A DNA stretch of 7,801 nucleotides from an uncultured Rhodospirillales bacterium. GTDB lineage: Bacteria; Pseudomonadota; Alphaproteobacteria; Acetobacterales; Acetobacteraceae. A model generated the notes under the pieces. It searched no databases. It saw only the letters and a list, made by a program, of their open reading frames with translations, and was not told where the DNA came from. The translations under genes and the position numbers were made by a program. Numbering within the stretch: the stretch's first letter is position 1; the number at the start of each line of letters is the position of its first letter. Shown one piece after another: positions 1 to 5,910 of the stretch. Location of the stretch: the NCBI GenBank assembly GCA_903844785.1, contig CAIMVB010000076.1, positions 1 through 7,801 of the forward strand. Direction: 5' to 3'.

Positions 1-353
1 GCTTGGATGCCGCCGAATACCAAGCCGCCAAAGCGCGTGATGGGCGCAAATTCGCGCGGCGGCGCCACGGGCACTGGCGCGGCCGCCAAGGCTGCGCGGT
101 TGCGTTCCAAGACCGCGATGACATCGGGCGAGCCACCCTGCACCGGCACATCATCGCCCGCGCGCAGCACCAAAACGGCGCCGGCACTATCCATGATTTC
201 CACCGCGGAAAGATCAATGGCGCTTGGTTTTTCAGCCAAGGCGCGCGTCATGGCTGGCCAAAGCGCGGCAGCGCCGGCGGCGTCCAGCCTGCCGGAAAGC
301 AATAGCGTCTTGCCTTGCGGCGCGGCGCGCAATGTCAGGGCGGCTTCGGTCAT
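1..353 (-). CDS. mlaE: MlaE-family lipid ABC transporter permease, N-terminal STAS domain (partial, runs off left edge)
   Basis: A minus-strand frame read from 353 to the window edge gives 117 residues beginning MTEAALTLRAAPQGKTLLLS. It contains a STAS-type core, DLSAVEIMDSAGAVLVL (about residues 47-63), where DSAG matches the DSSG signature of anti-sigma-antagonist-like domains. A proline/alanine linker (92-99) follows, and then FAPITRFGGLVFGGIQ, which fits the start of an MlaE-type permease. In many alphaproteobacteria the inner-membrane permease of the Mla phospholipid-transport ABC system carries an N-terminal STAS domain, so I infer this role; the membrane part is outside the window. The start is uncertain. 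ATG at 353 has GAGG only two bases upstream. The frame stays open back to the stop of the upstream methyltransferase, and in-frame GTG (398) or TTG (383) would add 15 or 10 residues. A stand-alone STAS protein is possible but less likely given the continuing frame. Confidence 0.72.
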   Translation of the reverse strand, partial: MTEAALTLRAAPQGKTLLLSGRLDAAGAAALWPAMTRALAEKPSAIDLSAVEIMDSAGAVLVLRAGDDVPVQGGSPDVIAVLERNRAALAAAPVPVAPPREFAPITRFGGLVFGGIQ

Positions 354-439
354 GTCCTCAAGCCCAATGAAACTGCTTTGCAAGCGCGAAGCAAGCACTT
401 CACGTATTTTCGTAATGTTCGGTGCAGCCTGCCATGCCC

Positions 440-1174
440 CTACCGCCATAGCGCATGGATCAGCACGGCGGCAGCGACCGAGACATTCAGGCTTTCGACC
501 GCACCCGAACCTGGCAACGTCACCCGCGCCGCGCAGGCGGCAATGCTCTCCCGCCCCAACCCCGCTTCCTCATTGCCCAGAAGCAGCGCGAAGGGGCGCC
601 CGTGCGGCAGGGCTTCCGGCACCACGCCATCCCGCGCGACCGCCGCCACCGTCAGCATATGCGGCGCCAAGGCCATGAGCAGCGCGGGCAGGGCAGGGGC
701 CTCAAACAAAGTCAGCGCCTCCATCCCGCCCTCGGCGGTGCGAAAGGCGGCATCGGAAAGCCGCGCCTGGCGCTGATCGCCCGAAATCACCAGCGCCTTG
801 CAGCCGAAAAACGCCGCGGAACGCGCAATGGCGCCCAGATTATGCGGATTGCCGATGCCATCCAGAATGGGCAGCACCGGCGCGGCCCAAAGAATCGGCG
901 GTAGTGCGTTTGTGTCCAATAATGTCACGCCGCGCGGCGCTGCTACCGCGACAATGCCGCCATGATGCGTGGTGCCGGCGATGCGTTGCAATTCCTCGGG
1001 CGGCACTTCGCGATAGGGCAGGCGGCGCTTGGCAAGCATGGCGCAAAATGGGCCGGCTTCACGTTTCCGTGTTGGCGCATAGAAAAGCCGCAGCACATCG
1101 CCGGGGCGATGCGCGAAAAGTGCTGCCACTGCGGCGGGGCCGCAATGGCAATCAGGGGTGCGGGATTTGCTCAC
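440..1174 (-). CDS. TrmH/SpoU-family RNA 2'-O-ribose methyltransferase
   Basis: This 244-residue protein should transfer a methyl group from S-adenosylmethionine to a ribose 2'-OH in rRNA or tRNA. An N-terminal substrate-binding domain (about residues 12-78, ending in HHGGIVAVAAP) precedes the SPOUT knot domain. All three SPOUT motifs are visible: motif 1 around NPHNLGAIARSA (109-120, with Arg118 at the usual catalytic position), motif 2 LLLGNEEAGLGRE (197-209), and motif 3 LPGSGAVESLNVSVA (220-234). The domain layout resembles RlmB/TrmH-type enzymes such as 23S G2251 methyltransferase, but the target base cannot be read from the sequence. The GTG start lies 5 bases after the dehydrogenase stop, with no strong Shine-Dalgarno, so translation may depend on coupling to the upstream gene. 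The STAS/MlaE gene lies downstream on the same strand. Confidence 0.9.
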   Translation of the reverse strand: MSKSRTPDCHCGPAAVAALFAHRPGDVLRLFYAPTRKREAGPFCAMLAKRRLPYREVPPEELQRIAGTTHHGGIVAVAAPRGVTLLDTNALPPILWAAPVLPILDGIGNPHNLGAIARSAAFFGCKALVISGDQRQARLSDAAFRTAEGGMEALTLFEAPALPALLMALAPHMLTVAAVARDGVVPEALPHGRPFALLLGNEEAGLGRESIAACAARVTLPGSGAVESLNVSVAAAVLIHALWR

Positions 1175-1179
1175 GCGGC

Positions 1180-2178
1180 TTACGTGGCCAAGGCGCGGAT
1201 GGCAGCGATCAGCGCATCAGGCACTTCCAACCCATCCGCTGCTGCGCGGGTGCTTTGCGCTTCGCGCTTGGCGCCGGGCAGGCGCACGCCTTCATCGGCC
1301 AGCATGGCGGCAATCAGGGTTTCGATACGCGCTGCGAAGCCATCCGCGCCGGCCAGTGCGCCGGGGTCAATCACCAGTAGCGCCTGGCCAAGGCGCGGGC
1401 GGTTGCCCTCCTCCTGGAAGAAGCTATCGGCTTCAAAGCCGAACGCCGCACCGGTCAAAGCGCAGCAGAGCAATTCGACGATCAAGGCCAGCAAAGCGCC
1501 CTTGCTGCCGCCCATGGCGAGCATGGCGCCCGAGAGCGCGGCCTTGGGGTCAGTGGTGGGGCGACCTTCGGCGTCCAAAGCCCAGCCTTCCGGAATGGAC
1601 CGGCCTTCCTTGGCGGCGACCATGATCTTGCCGCGCGCCACTTCAGACAGCGCCATATCAATCACCAAGGGCGGCGCGGCGCGGCGCGGAAAAGCAGCGG
1701 CAATCGGGTTGGTGCCCATCAGCGGCCGGCGCCCGCCCGGCACGGGCATGGCAGCCGGCGAATTGGTGAAGGCCAGCGCGACCAGCCCTTGTTCCGCCAG
1801 GCGACGCACCGGCAAACCCATGGCGCCGGAATGGTGGCTATTGGTCACACCCACAAAGGCAATGCCATGCCCGCGCGCGCGCCAAGCGGCTTCCTGTTCC
1901 GCCAAAGCGAGCGCGGCATAGGCCAAGCCGTGCCCGGCATCGATCAGCGCCGCGCCGCCGCGTTCATTGATGATGCGGGGTGTGGCCTTCCCATCCGCGC
2001 GCCCATTGCGGAGAAACGCCGCATATTGCGCGACGCGCGATAGCCCATGCCCCGCCTGCCCCGCCGCTTCGGCAGCAACCAGCGCGGCAGCAGTGCGCTT
2101 GGCCATCTCAGGCGCTGCGCCAGACGTCGCCAGCGCTGCGGTGACAAGTTGTTCAGCCTCAGTCAGGGAAAGTCGCAT
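1180..2178 (-). CDS. Ldh-family (malate/L-lactate/ureidoglycolate-type) NAD(P)-dependent dehydrogenase
   Basis: This 332-residue protein belongs to the malate/L-lactate dehydrogenase family (YlbC/AllD/ComC type), which has its own NAD(P) fold distinct from classical LDH/MDH. Visible signatures are AGHGLSRV (42-49), NSHHSGAMG (113-121, with the family active-site His at 116), MGTNPIAAAFP (154-164), DMALSEVARGKI (174-185), GWALDAEGRPTTDP (198-211), and the glycine/lysine segment GGSKGALLALIVELL (223-237). Members reduce or oxidise 2-oxo/2-hydroxy acids such as malate, lactate, ureidoglycolate or sulfolactate; the substrate cannot be chosen here. I prefer ATG at 2178 over TTG at 2181. It overlaps the Bug stop by one base (TGATG), with AAGG upstream, so translation is probably coupled. 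The Bug gene upstream suggests a role in carboxylate or hydroxy-acid catabolism. Confidence 0.88.
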   Translation of the reverse strand: MRLSLTEAEQLVTAALATSGAAPEMAKRTAAALVAAEAAGQAGHGLSRVAQYAAFLRNGRADGKATPRIINERGGAALIDAGHGLAYAALALAEQEAAWRARGHGIAFVGVTNSHHSGAMGLPVRRLAEQGLVALAFTNSPAAMPVPGGRRPLMGTNPIAAAFPRRAAPPLVIDMALSEVARGKIMVAAKEGRSIPEGWALDAEGRPTTDPKAALSGAMLAMGGSKGALLALIVELLCCALTGAAFGFEADSFFQEEGNRPRLGQALLVIDPGALAGADGFAARIETLIAAMLADEGVRLPGAKREAQSTRAAADGLEVPDALIAAIRALAT

Positions 2179-3152
2179 CAATCCGCCTTCAATTTCGCTT
2201 CCTGCACCAGCCTGGCCCAGCGGTCAGTCTCGGCACTGATATAGGCCGCGCTACGCGCCCTGTCCCAGGCTTCCACCGTAAAACCACCTTCGCGGGCGCG
2301 GCGCGATACCTCCGCATCGCGGATCGCGGCCAGGGTATCGGCTTCAAGCTTGGCCAGGATGGGCGCCGGCACCGCAGCATTGGTCATCATCGCGGTCCAA
2401 TTCGTCATTTCAAGTTCGGGCGAGCCTGCTTCACGCACCGTTGGTACATCCGGCACCAGGGGATGGCGGGAAGCAGAGGTTATGGCAAGGGGCCTAAGCC
2501 GCCCGCCCTGAATCTGCGCAATGCATTCCGGCAGGTTGGAGACCATGAAATCCAGATTGCCCGCCGCCAGGTCGGTCACGGAAGGCGCACCGCCACGATA
2601 GGGCACATGGGTAATCCGGTCCCCTGCGCCAGAAACGCGGCGCACCAATTCCAGCCCCAAATGCGGGGGCGATCCATTGCCGGAAGACCCGGCATTCAAA
2701 TTCCTCTCCCGCGCCTGGGTCAGCAGATCGGCCAGGCTGCGCGCTGGGTTGCGTTCGGCATTCACCACCACCACCAGGGGCAGCGATCCCAGCACGGAAA
2801 TTGCTGTGAAATCCTGGCGGAAATTGAACGGCGCGGCGGGAAAGAGCGAAGCATTCACCGTATGCGTCATGGTGATGGCCAGCAGCGTATAGCCATCGGC
2901 CGGGCTTTTCGCCGCGGCATCGGCGCCGATCAGCGCATTACCGCCGGCGCGGTTTTCAATGATCACCGGCTTGGCCCAGATATCGGAAAGCTTTTGCGCC
3001 ACTAGCCGCGCCATGATGTCGGTCAGCCCACCCGGCGGGAAAGGCACGATGTAGCGCACCGGGCGATCAGGGAAGGGGCTTTGGGCCTGTGCGCGCCCGA
3101 TAAGGGCAGCGGCGGGCAGGGCGGATAGCAGCAGGCGGCGGGTTGGGCGCAT
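2178..3152 (-). CDS. Bug-family (TctC-like) tripartite tricarboxylate transporter substrate-binding protein
   Basis: This 324-residue periplasmic solute-binding protein is of the Bug/TctC type. The N-terminus MRPTRRLLLSALPAAALIG is a signal peptide with a TRRLLL segment that could serve Tat or Sec. A likely cleavage site is AQA|Q near residues 21-24. Family hallmarks include YIVPFPPGGLTD (34-45), ENRAGGNALIGADAAAKSPA (66-85) followed by DGYTLL, and VPYRGGAPSVTDLAAGNLDF (183-202). Bug proteins bind small carboxylates and aromatic or amino acids. Most are orphans without adjacent TctA/TctB membrane subunits, and none are visible here. I chose ATG at 3152 because AGGAGG lies five bases upstream; the longer frame from TTG at 3176 would place that site inside the coding region. 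The dehydrogenase follows with a TGATG overlap. Confidence 0.93.
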   Translation of the reverse strand: MRPTRRLLLSALPAAALIGRAQAQSPFPDRPVRYIVPFPPGGLTDIMARLVAQKLSDIWAKPVIIENRAGGNALIGADAAAKSPADGYTLLAITMTHTVNASLFPAAPFNFRQDFTAISVLGSLPLVVVVNAERNPARSLADLLTQARERNLNAGSSGNGSPPHLGLELVRRVSGAGDRITHVPYRGGAPSVTDLAAGNLDFMVSNLPECIAQIQGGRLRPLAITSASRHPLVPDVPTVREAGSPELEMTNWTAMMTNAAVPAPILAKLEADTLAAIRDAEVSRRAREGGFTVEAWDRARSAAYISAETDRWARLVQEAKLKAD

Positions 3153-3244
3153 GATTTCCTCCTGATTTTGGGCCAACTGCGCGGCCCTTACCCTGAAGCG
3201 TAGCCCAGGGCGCGGCGCTGCCCTATAGTTTTCTCATTCGAAGC
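3153..3244. promoter_or_regulatory. Divergent intergenic region between the Bug gene and the M20 hydrolase gene
   Basis: Promoters for both divergent genes must lie in or near these 92 bases. The only -10-like core I see is CTATAG (3223-3228), a palindrome that could act in either direction. Neither side has a convincing -35 at 16-18 bases. Three short inverted repeats sit next to each other: GGGCC/GGCCC (3170-3187), CCCTG/CAGGG (3191-3210) and AGGGC/GCCCT (3207-3224). These could be operator half-sites or leader hairpins, but GC-rich DNA produces such repeats by chance. The assignment as a regulatory region comes from gene layout, not from a recognised operator. Confidence 0.45.
3158..3163 (-). 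promoter_or_regulatory. Shine-Dalgarno site that fixes the Bug gene start
   Basis: On the minus strand AGGAGG occurs five bases before ATG at 3152. It is a perfect match to the anti-Shine-Dalgarno sequence. It decides the start against the upstream TTG at 3176, which would give eight extra residues before the signal peptide. Confidence 0.9.
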
Positions 3245-4441
3245 ATGATCCTGGGGATAAGCCGCGTGACGCCTGTCGAGAAAATCCGTGAATGGCATGA
3301 AGAACTGACCGCCTGGCGGCGCGATTTCCACGCCCATCCTGAATTGGGGTTTGAGGAAGTGCGGACCAGCGCGCTGGTGGCCGAACGCCTCGCTTCCTGG
3401 GGGATTGAGGTGCATCGCGGCATCGGCAAGACCGGCGTGGTGGGGGTGCTGCGGAACGGCAATGGGCAAGGCCGGCTAGGGATTCGCGCCGATATGGATG
3501 CGCTGCCCATGCCTGAAGCCAATGGCTTCGCGCATAAATCCGGCATTGAAGGCAAGATGCATGGCTGCGGGCATGATGGGCATACCACCATGCTGCTGGC
3601 GACCGCGCGCTATCTGGCGGAAACTCGCAATTTCGACGGCACGGTGCATTTCATTTTCCAGCCGGCGGAAGAAGGCCGCGGCGGTGCGCAAGCCATGCTG
3701 GAAGATGGGCTGTTTGAACGCTTCCCCTGCGATACCGTCTATGGGCTGCATAACCGCCCCGGCCTGCCGGTGGGGCAATTCGCCATTCGCCCCGGCCCGA
3801 TCATGGCGGGCGCGCTATTTTTCGACATCACGATCCAGGGCAAGGGCGGCCATGGCGCGCGGCCCGAACAGACGATTGATCCCGTTGTCATCGGCGCGCA
3901 AATCGTGACCGCTTTGCAAAGTGTGGTGGCGCGCAATGTGCCCGCCTTGGATAGCGCGGTGCTGAGCGTGACGGGCTTTAATGCCGGCCAAGCCTATAAC
4001 GTTATCCCTGACCAAGTGACACTGAAGGGCACGGTGCGCGCCTTCAAAGTGGAAATGATGCGCCTGGTGGAAGACCGCATGCGCGCTGTGGTGCAGGGCA
4101 CCGCCGCGGCCTTTGGCGCGAGCGCCGAGATCACCTTCCAGGAAATCGCCGCCCCCACCATCAATGCACCAGAAGAAGCCACTGCGCTGGCCGATGCCGC
4201 CGCATCATTGGTGGGTGAAGCGGCGGTGGAGCGCAACCGCACACCCGTGATGGGGAGCGAGGATTTCGCTTACATGCTGCTGCAACGCCCGGGCGCTTAC
4301 ATTCATGTGGGCAATGGCACCGGCGATGCGGGCGGCTGCGATGTGCATAACCCGCATTATGATTTCAACGACGCGGCCATTCCCTATGGCGGCGGCGTGA
4401 TGGCCGCGCTGGTGGAACAGAAGCTCGCGCGCGTGAAGTGA
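3245..4441 (+). CDS. M20 family metallopeptidase / amidohydrolase (hippurate hydrolase or N-acyl-amino-acid hydrolase type)
   Basis: This 398-residue cytosolic zinc hydrolase is of the M20D (HipO/AbgA/IAA-amino-acid hydrolase-like) group, which cleaves N-acyl or aromatic-acyl amino-acid amides. The metal and catalytic residues are all present: RADMDALPM (81-89), the HGCGHDGH box (106-113, with Cys108 as likely metal ligand), the AEE general-base pair (141-143), GLHN (167-170), GSEDF (337-341) and the C-terminal HNPHYDF (368-374). The bacterial-exopeptidase dimerisation domain lies at about 185-295, including GKGGHGARP (199-207). The start is not certain. ATG at 3245 has no well-spaced Shine-Dalgarno, while in-frame GTG at 3266 has GGGGA eight bases upstream and would start VTPVEKIREWHEE, closer to what I recall of family N-termini. 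It diverges from the Bug/dehydrogenase genes, so the three may share a carboxylate-related pathway. The substrate is unknown. Confidence 0.93.
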   Translation: MILGISRVTPVEKIREWHEELTAWRRDFHAHPELGFEEVRTSALVAERLASWGIEVHRGIGKTGVVGVLRNGNGQGRLGIRADMDALPMPEANGFAHKSGIEGKMHGCGHDGHTTMLLATARYLAETRNFDGTVHFIFQPAEEGRGGAQAMLEDGLFERFPCDTVYGLHNRPGLPVGQFAIRPGPIMAGALFFDITIQGKGGHGARPEQTIDPVVIGAQIVTALQSVVARNVPALDSAVLSVTGFNAGQAYNVIPDQVTLKGTVRAFKVEMMRLVEDRMRAVVQGTAAAFGASAEITFQEIAAPTINAPEEATALADAAASLVGEAAVERNRTPVMGSEDFAYMLLQRPGAYIHVGNGTGDAGGCDVHNPHYDFNDAAIPYGGGVMAALVEQKLARVK

Positions 4442-4446
4442 TGAAG

Positions 4447-4470
4447 GGTGCTGGTTAATGCACCAGCGCC
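4447..4470. terminator. Hairpin between convergent M20 and DUF1150 genes
   Basis: GGTGCTGGT (4447-4455) and ACCAGCGCC (4462-4470) pair through nine positions, one of them a wobble, around a TAATGC loop. It starts six bases after the M20 stop and overlaps the last codons of the convergent DUF1150 gene. Position and symmetry suit a bidirectional terminator. There is no T-tract on either side, so an intrinsic-terminator role is only plausible. Confidence 0.5.
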
Positions 4471-4721
4471 ACACCCATCCCATGCTGGAAAATCGCCGCC
4501 GCGGCCAGCGCATAATCCGGTGCCGCGCCAATCTGCGTGCCATCGGCGGCGTGGATCGCGACCGATCGCTGATTATTCACCATCACCGGGCGCAGATAGG
4601 CGATGCGGTTAGTGCCGTAGCGCGCCCAATCCAGCGGTGAGAGTTTGCGCAAATCCTCAGCCGTCAGGATGATGTCCTGTTCGGTTTCGGTTTCAGTTTC
4701 GAATTCTTCCTGGTCACTCAT
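4455..4721 (-). CDS. DUF1150 family protein, downstream partner of the small heat-shock gene
   Basis: This is a small 88-residue protein of unknown function. The core RIAYLRPVMVNNQRSVAIHA (39-58), followed by ADGTQIGAAPDYALAAAAIF (59-78), matches the pattern I associate with DUF1150, an alphaproteobacterial family often next to an Hsp20 gene. There is no signal peptide or membrane segment, so it is probably cytosolic. The N-terminus is very acidic, with a TETETE run (9-14) encoded by a short GGTTTC-type tandem repeat at about 4680-4702. The ATG at 4721 has AAGGA seven bases upstream. It lies 78 bases downstream of the small heat-shock gene on the same strand, so co-transcription and heat-inducible expression are likely. 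I infer an accessory role in the stress response; no biochemical activity can be read from the sequence. Confidence 0.78.
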   Translation of the reverse strand: MSDQEEFETETETEQDIILTAEDLRKLSPLDWARYGTNRIAYLRPVMVNNQRSVAIHAADGTQIGAAPDYALAAAAIFQHGMGVALVH

Positions 4722-4793
4722 GGTCTTGTCCTTTGCGCGCCCTTAATGGCGGCTCGCGCGGTTTTGCCACCCCGGAATGGGCGCGGCGGGGGT

Positions 4794-4807
4794 GGGGCTT
4801 CAGCCCC
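4794..4807 (-). other. GC hairpin wrapped around the small heat-shock gene stop codon
   Basis: GGGGC and GCCCC (five pairs, loop of four bases) enclose the TGA stop at 4802-4800. No T-tract follows. It could pause transcription, protect the 3' end of the hsp20 message, or lower DUF1150 expression relative to hsp20. It may also be chance in GC-rich DNA. Confidence 0.4.
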
Positions 4808-5255
4808 GTTCAGGGCGCCCTTCCACAATGGTGGCGGCGCCATTGGTTTTGGTATCGATGCGGATGGTCTTTACGCGAACCTCCGGCAAGGGCCGTTTCA
4901 GTTCCACGTGCAGCAGGCCATTATCCAGCCAGGCGCCTTCCACATCTATCCCTTCGGCCAGCACAAAGGCGCGCTGGAATTGGCGTGCGGCGATGCCGCG
5001 ATGCAGGAAAATCCGGCCTTCCGAATCATCCTTCTGCCGCCCGCGTATCACAAGCTGATTGTCTTCCTGGGTGATCTGCAAATCATCCATGGAAAACCCA
5101 GCCACCGCGAGGGTGATCCGCAGCCGGTTATCGCCGATCTGTTCAATATTATAAGGCGGGTAGCCATCGGCATTCTTGCCAACGCGGTCGAGCATCTGTT
5201 CCAGATGATCAAAACCGAGAAACAGCGGGGAGCCGAAAAGCGAAGGTCTCGTCAC
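4800..5255 (-). CDS. hsp20: Small heat-shock protein, Hsp20/alpha-crystallin family (IbpA-like, class A)
   Basis: This 151-residue ATP-independent holdase binds unfolding proteins for later refolding by DnaK/ClpB. The N-terminal arm carries LGFDHLEQMLDRVGKNADGY (13-32) followed by PPYNIEQ (33-39), the segment typical of IbpA-type class A proteins. The alpha-crystallin domain runs from about 35 to 128, with ITLAVAGFSMDDLQI (47-61), DNQLVIRGR (65-73) and GAWLDNGLLHVEL (107-119), the A-x-x-x-n-G-x-L signature. The C-terminal tail contains the I-x-I anchor as IRI (131-133). I chose GTG at 5255, eight bases after AGGAGG; TTG at 5258, spacing five, is the alternative and adds one residue. The leader contains a ROSE-like thermometer, and DUF1150 follows in the same direction. 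It is divergent from def. Confidence 0.95.
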   Translation of the reverse strand: MTRPSLFGSPLFLGFDHLEQMLDRVGKNADGYPPYNIEQIGDNRLRITLAVAGFSMDDLQITQEDNQLVIRGRQKDDSEGRIFLHRGIAARQFQRAFVLAEGIDVEGAWLDNGLLHVELKRPLPEVRVKTIRIDTKTNGAATIVEGRPERG

Positions 5256-5262
5256 CAAAAAG

Positions 5263-5311
5263 GCCTCCTCATCCTAGAGCGAAGCGTGAGCCGGAACCCG
5301 AAGCGTCCCGG
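5263..5311 (-). promoter_or_regulatory. ROSE-like RNA thermometer in the hsp20 leader
   Basis: The leader transcript folds into two hairpins separated by CUCAC. Hairpin I (5311-5291) pairs CCGGGAC with GUUCCGG and is capped by C(UUCG)G. Hairpin II (5285-5263) has 5' arm GCUUCGCUC, loop UAGGAU and 3' arm GAGGAGGC. It pairs the whole Shine-Dalgarno AGGAGG (5269-5264), leaving one unpaired G inside UCGCU. ROSE elements of alphaproteobacterial small heat-shock genes are known for a U(U/C)GCU strand imperfectly paired with the Shine-Dalgarno, melting at high temperature to allow translation. Motif, extra G, position and gene all fit. It is shorter than the multi-hairpin rhizobial examples. The fold was done by hand. 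Confidence 0.72.
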
Positions 5312-5316
5312 TGCCG

Positions 5317-5348
5317 ATTATCTTGGCGCAGGACAGCGCCGTTGCAAG
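5317..5348 (-). promoter_or_regulatory. Candidate promoter of the hsp20-DUF1150 unit
   Basis: On the minus strand CTTGCAA (5348-5342) is followed after 15 bases by CCAAGATAAT (5326-5317). CTTG starts both sigma-32 (RpoH) -35 boxes and good sigma-70 boxes in alphaproteobacteria. The downstream element is part way between an RpoH-type CC-rich box and a GATAAT -10. A start about six bases downstream falls near 5310, the start of thermometer hairpin I, which supports the placement. An inverted repeat GGCGC/GCGCC (5325-5340) lies in the spacer. The sigma factor is not decided. Confidence 0.45.
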
Positions 5349-5350
5349 GG

Positions 5351-5378
5351 GGGGCGCGGGGGGCTAAACCCCGGCCCC
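5351..5378 (+). other. G-run/C-run hairpin in the def leader
   Basis: GGGG (5360-5363) pairs with CCCC (5369-5372) around CTAAA. A second GGGG/CCCC pair (5351-5354 with 5375-5378) can close outside it. It ends four bases before the def ATG. No purine-rich Shine-Dalgarno lies at normal spacing, so this structure occupies the ribosome-binding region. The run of seven G then six G could also form other G-rich structures. Confidence 0.4.
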
Positions 5379-5382
5379 TGCC

Positions 5383-5910
5383 ATGACCAAAGCCGAAACC
5401 CTGCCCATCCTATTCGTGCCTGACAAAAGGCTGCGCCTGAAGGCGCGCCCCATTGGCGATGCTGATGGCGATAAGGTGCGCGCCTTGGCCGATAAAATGC
5501 TGGCCACCATGTATGCCGCGCCGGGCATTGGCCTGGCCGCGCCGCAGATTGGCGAAGGGCTGCGCCTTGTCGTGCTGGATATCCAGCCCAAGGAAAAGCC
5601 CGAGCCCATGGTGCTGGTGAACCCCGAAATCATTGCCGAAAGCGCTGAATTGGCGATGCGCGAAGAAGGCTGCCTATCGCTGCCCGGCCAATATGCTGAT
5701 GTGACGCGCCCCGCCCGCGTGAAGGTTCGCTATCTGGACCTGACCGGCGCCAAGCGGGAAATTGAGGGCGATGGCCTGCTTTCCGCATGCCTTCAGCATG
5801 AAATTGACCATCTGAACGGCGTTTTGTTCGTGGACCACCTATCAGCGCTCAAGCGCAATATGATCCTGCGCAAATTGGCCAAGGATCTGAAATCCCAGCA
5901 GCGCGGGTGA
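5383..5910 (+). CDS. def: Peptide deformylase
   Basis: This 175-residue iron/zinc enzyme removes the formyl group from the N-terminal methionine of new proteins at the ribosome exit. All three motifs are intact: [10 protein letters not shown] (48-57), EEGCLSLPG (94-102, with metal ligand Cys97), and QHEIDHLNG (138-146, with ligands His139 and His143 and catalytic Glu140). Length and motif spacing are normal for a type 1 bacterial deformylase. ATG at 5383 is the only good start because the family N-terminal region ([19 protein letters not shown]) begins at once. No clear Shine-Dalgarno precedes it, and a GC hairpin fills the leader. Its stop overlaps the fmt start by four bases (GTGA), so the two opposing enzymes of the formyl-methionine cycle are made together. 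It is divergent from the heat-shock unit. Confidence 0.98.
   Translation: MTKAETLPILFVPDKRLRLKARPIGDADGDKVRALADKMLATMYAAPGIGLAAPQIGEGLRLVVLDIQPKEKPEPMVLVNPEIIAESAELAMREEGCLSLPGQYADVTRPARVKVRYLDLTGAKREIEGDGLLSACLQHEIDHLNGVLFVDHLSALKRNMILRKLAKDLKSQQRG

Noticed and set aside
7..678. 223-residue plus-strand open frame at the left edge
   Set aside because: It lies antisense to the STAS/MlaE gene and the methyltransferase, has low-complexity Ala/Arg/Pro composition and no recognisable domain. It is a GC codon-bias shadow.
962..1921. 319-residue plus-strand open frame
   Set aside because: It runs antisense through the methyltransferase and dehydrogenase genes and is made of Ala/Ser/Pro-rich sequence without a domain.
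3153..3176. TTG start of the Bug gene at 3176
   Set aside because: The perfect AGGAGG would lie inside the coding region, and the signal peptide properly begins at MRPTRR from ATG 3152.
5348..5363. G-quadruplex in the run of seven G, CGC and six G
   Set aside because: Four separate GGG tracts with loops cannot be laid out cleanly, and the neighbouring C runs offer a simpler hairpin.
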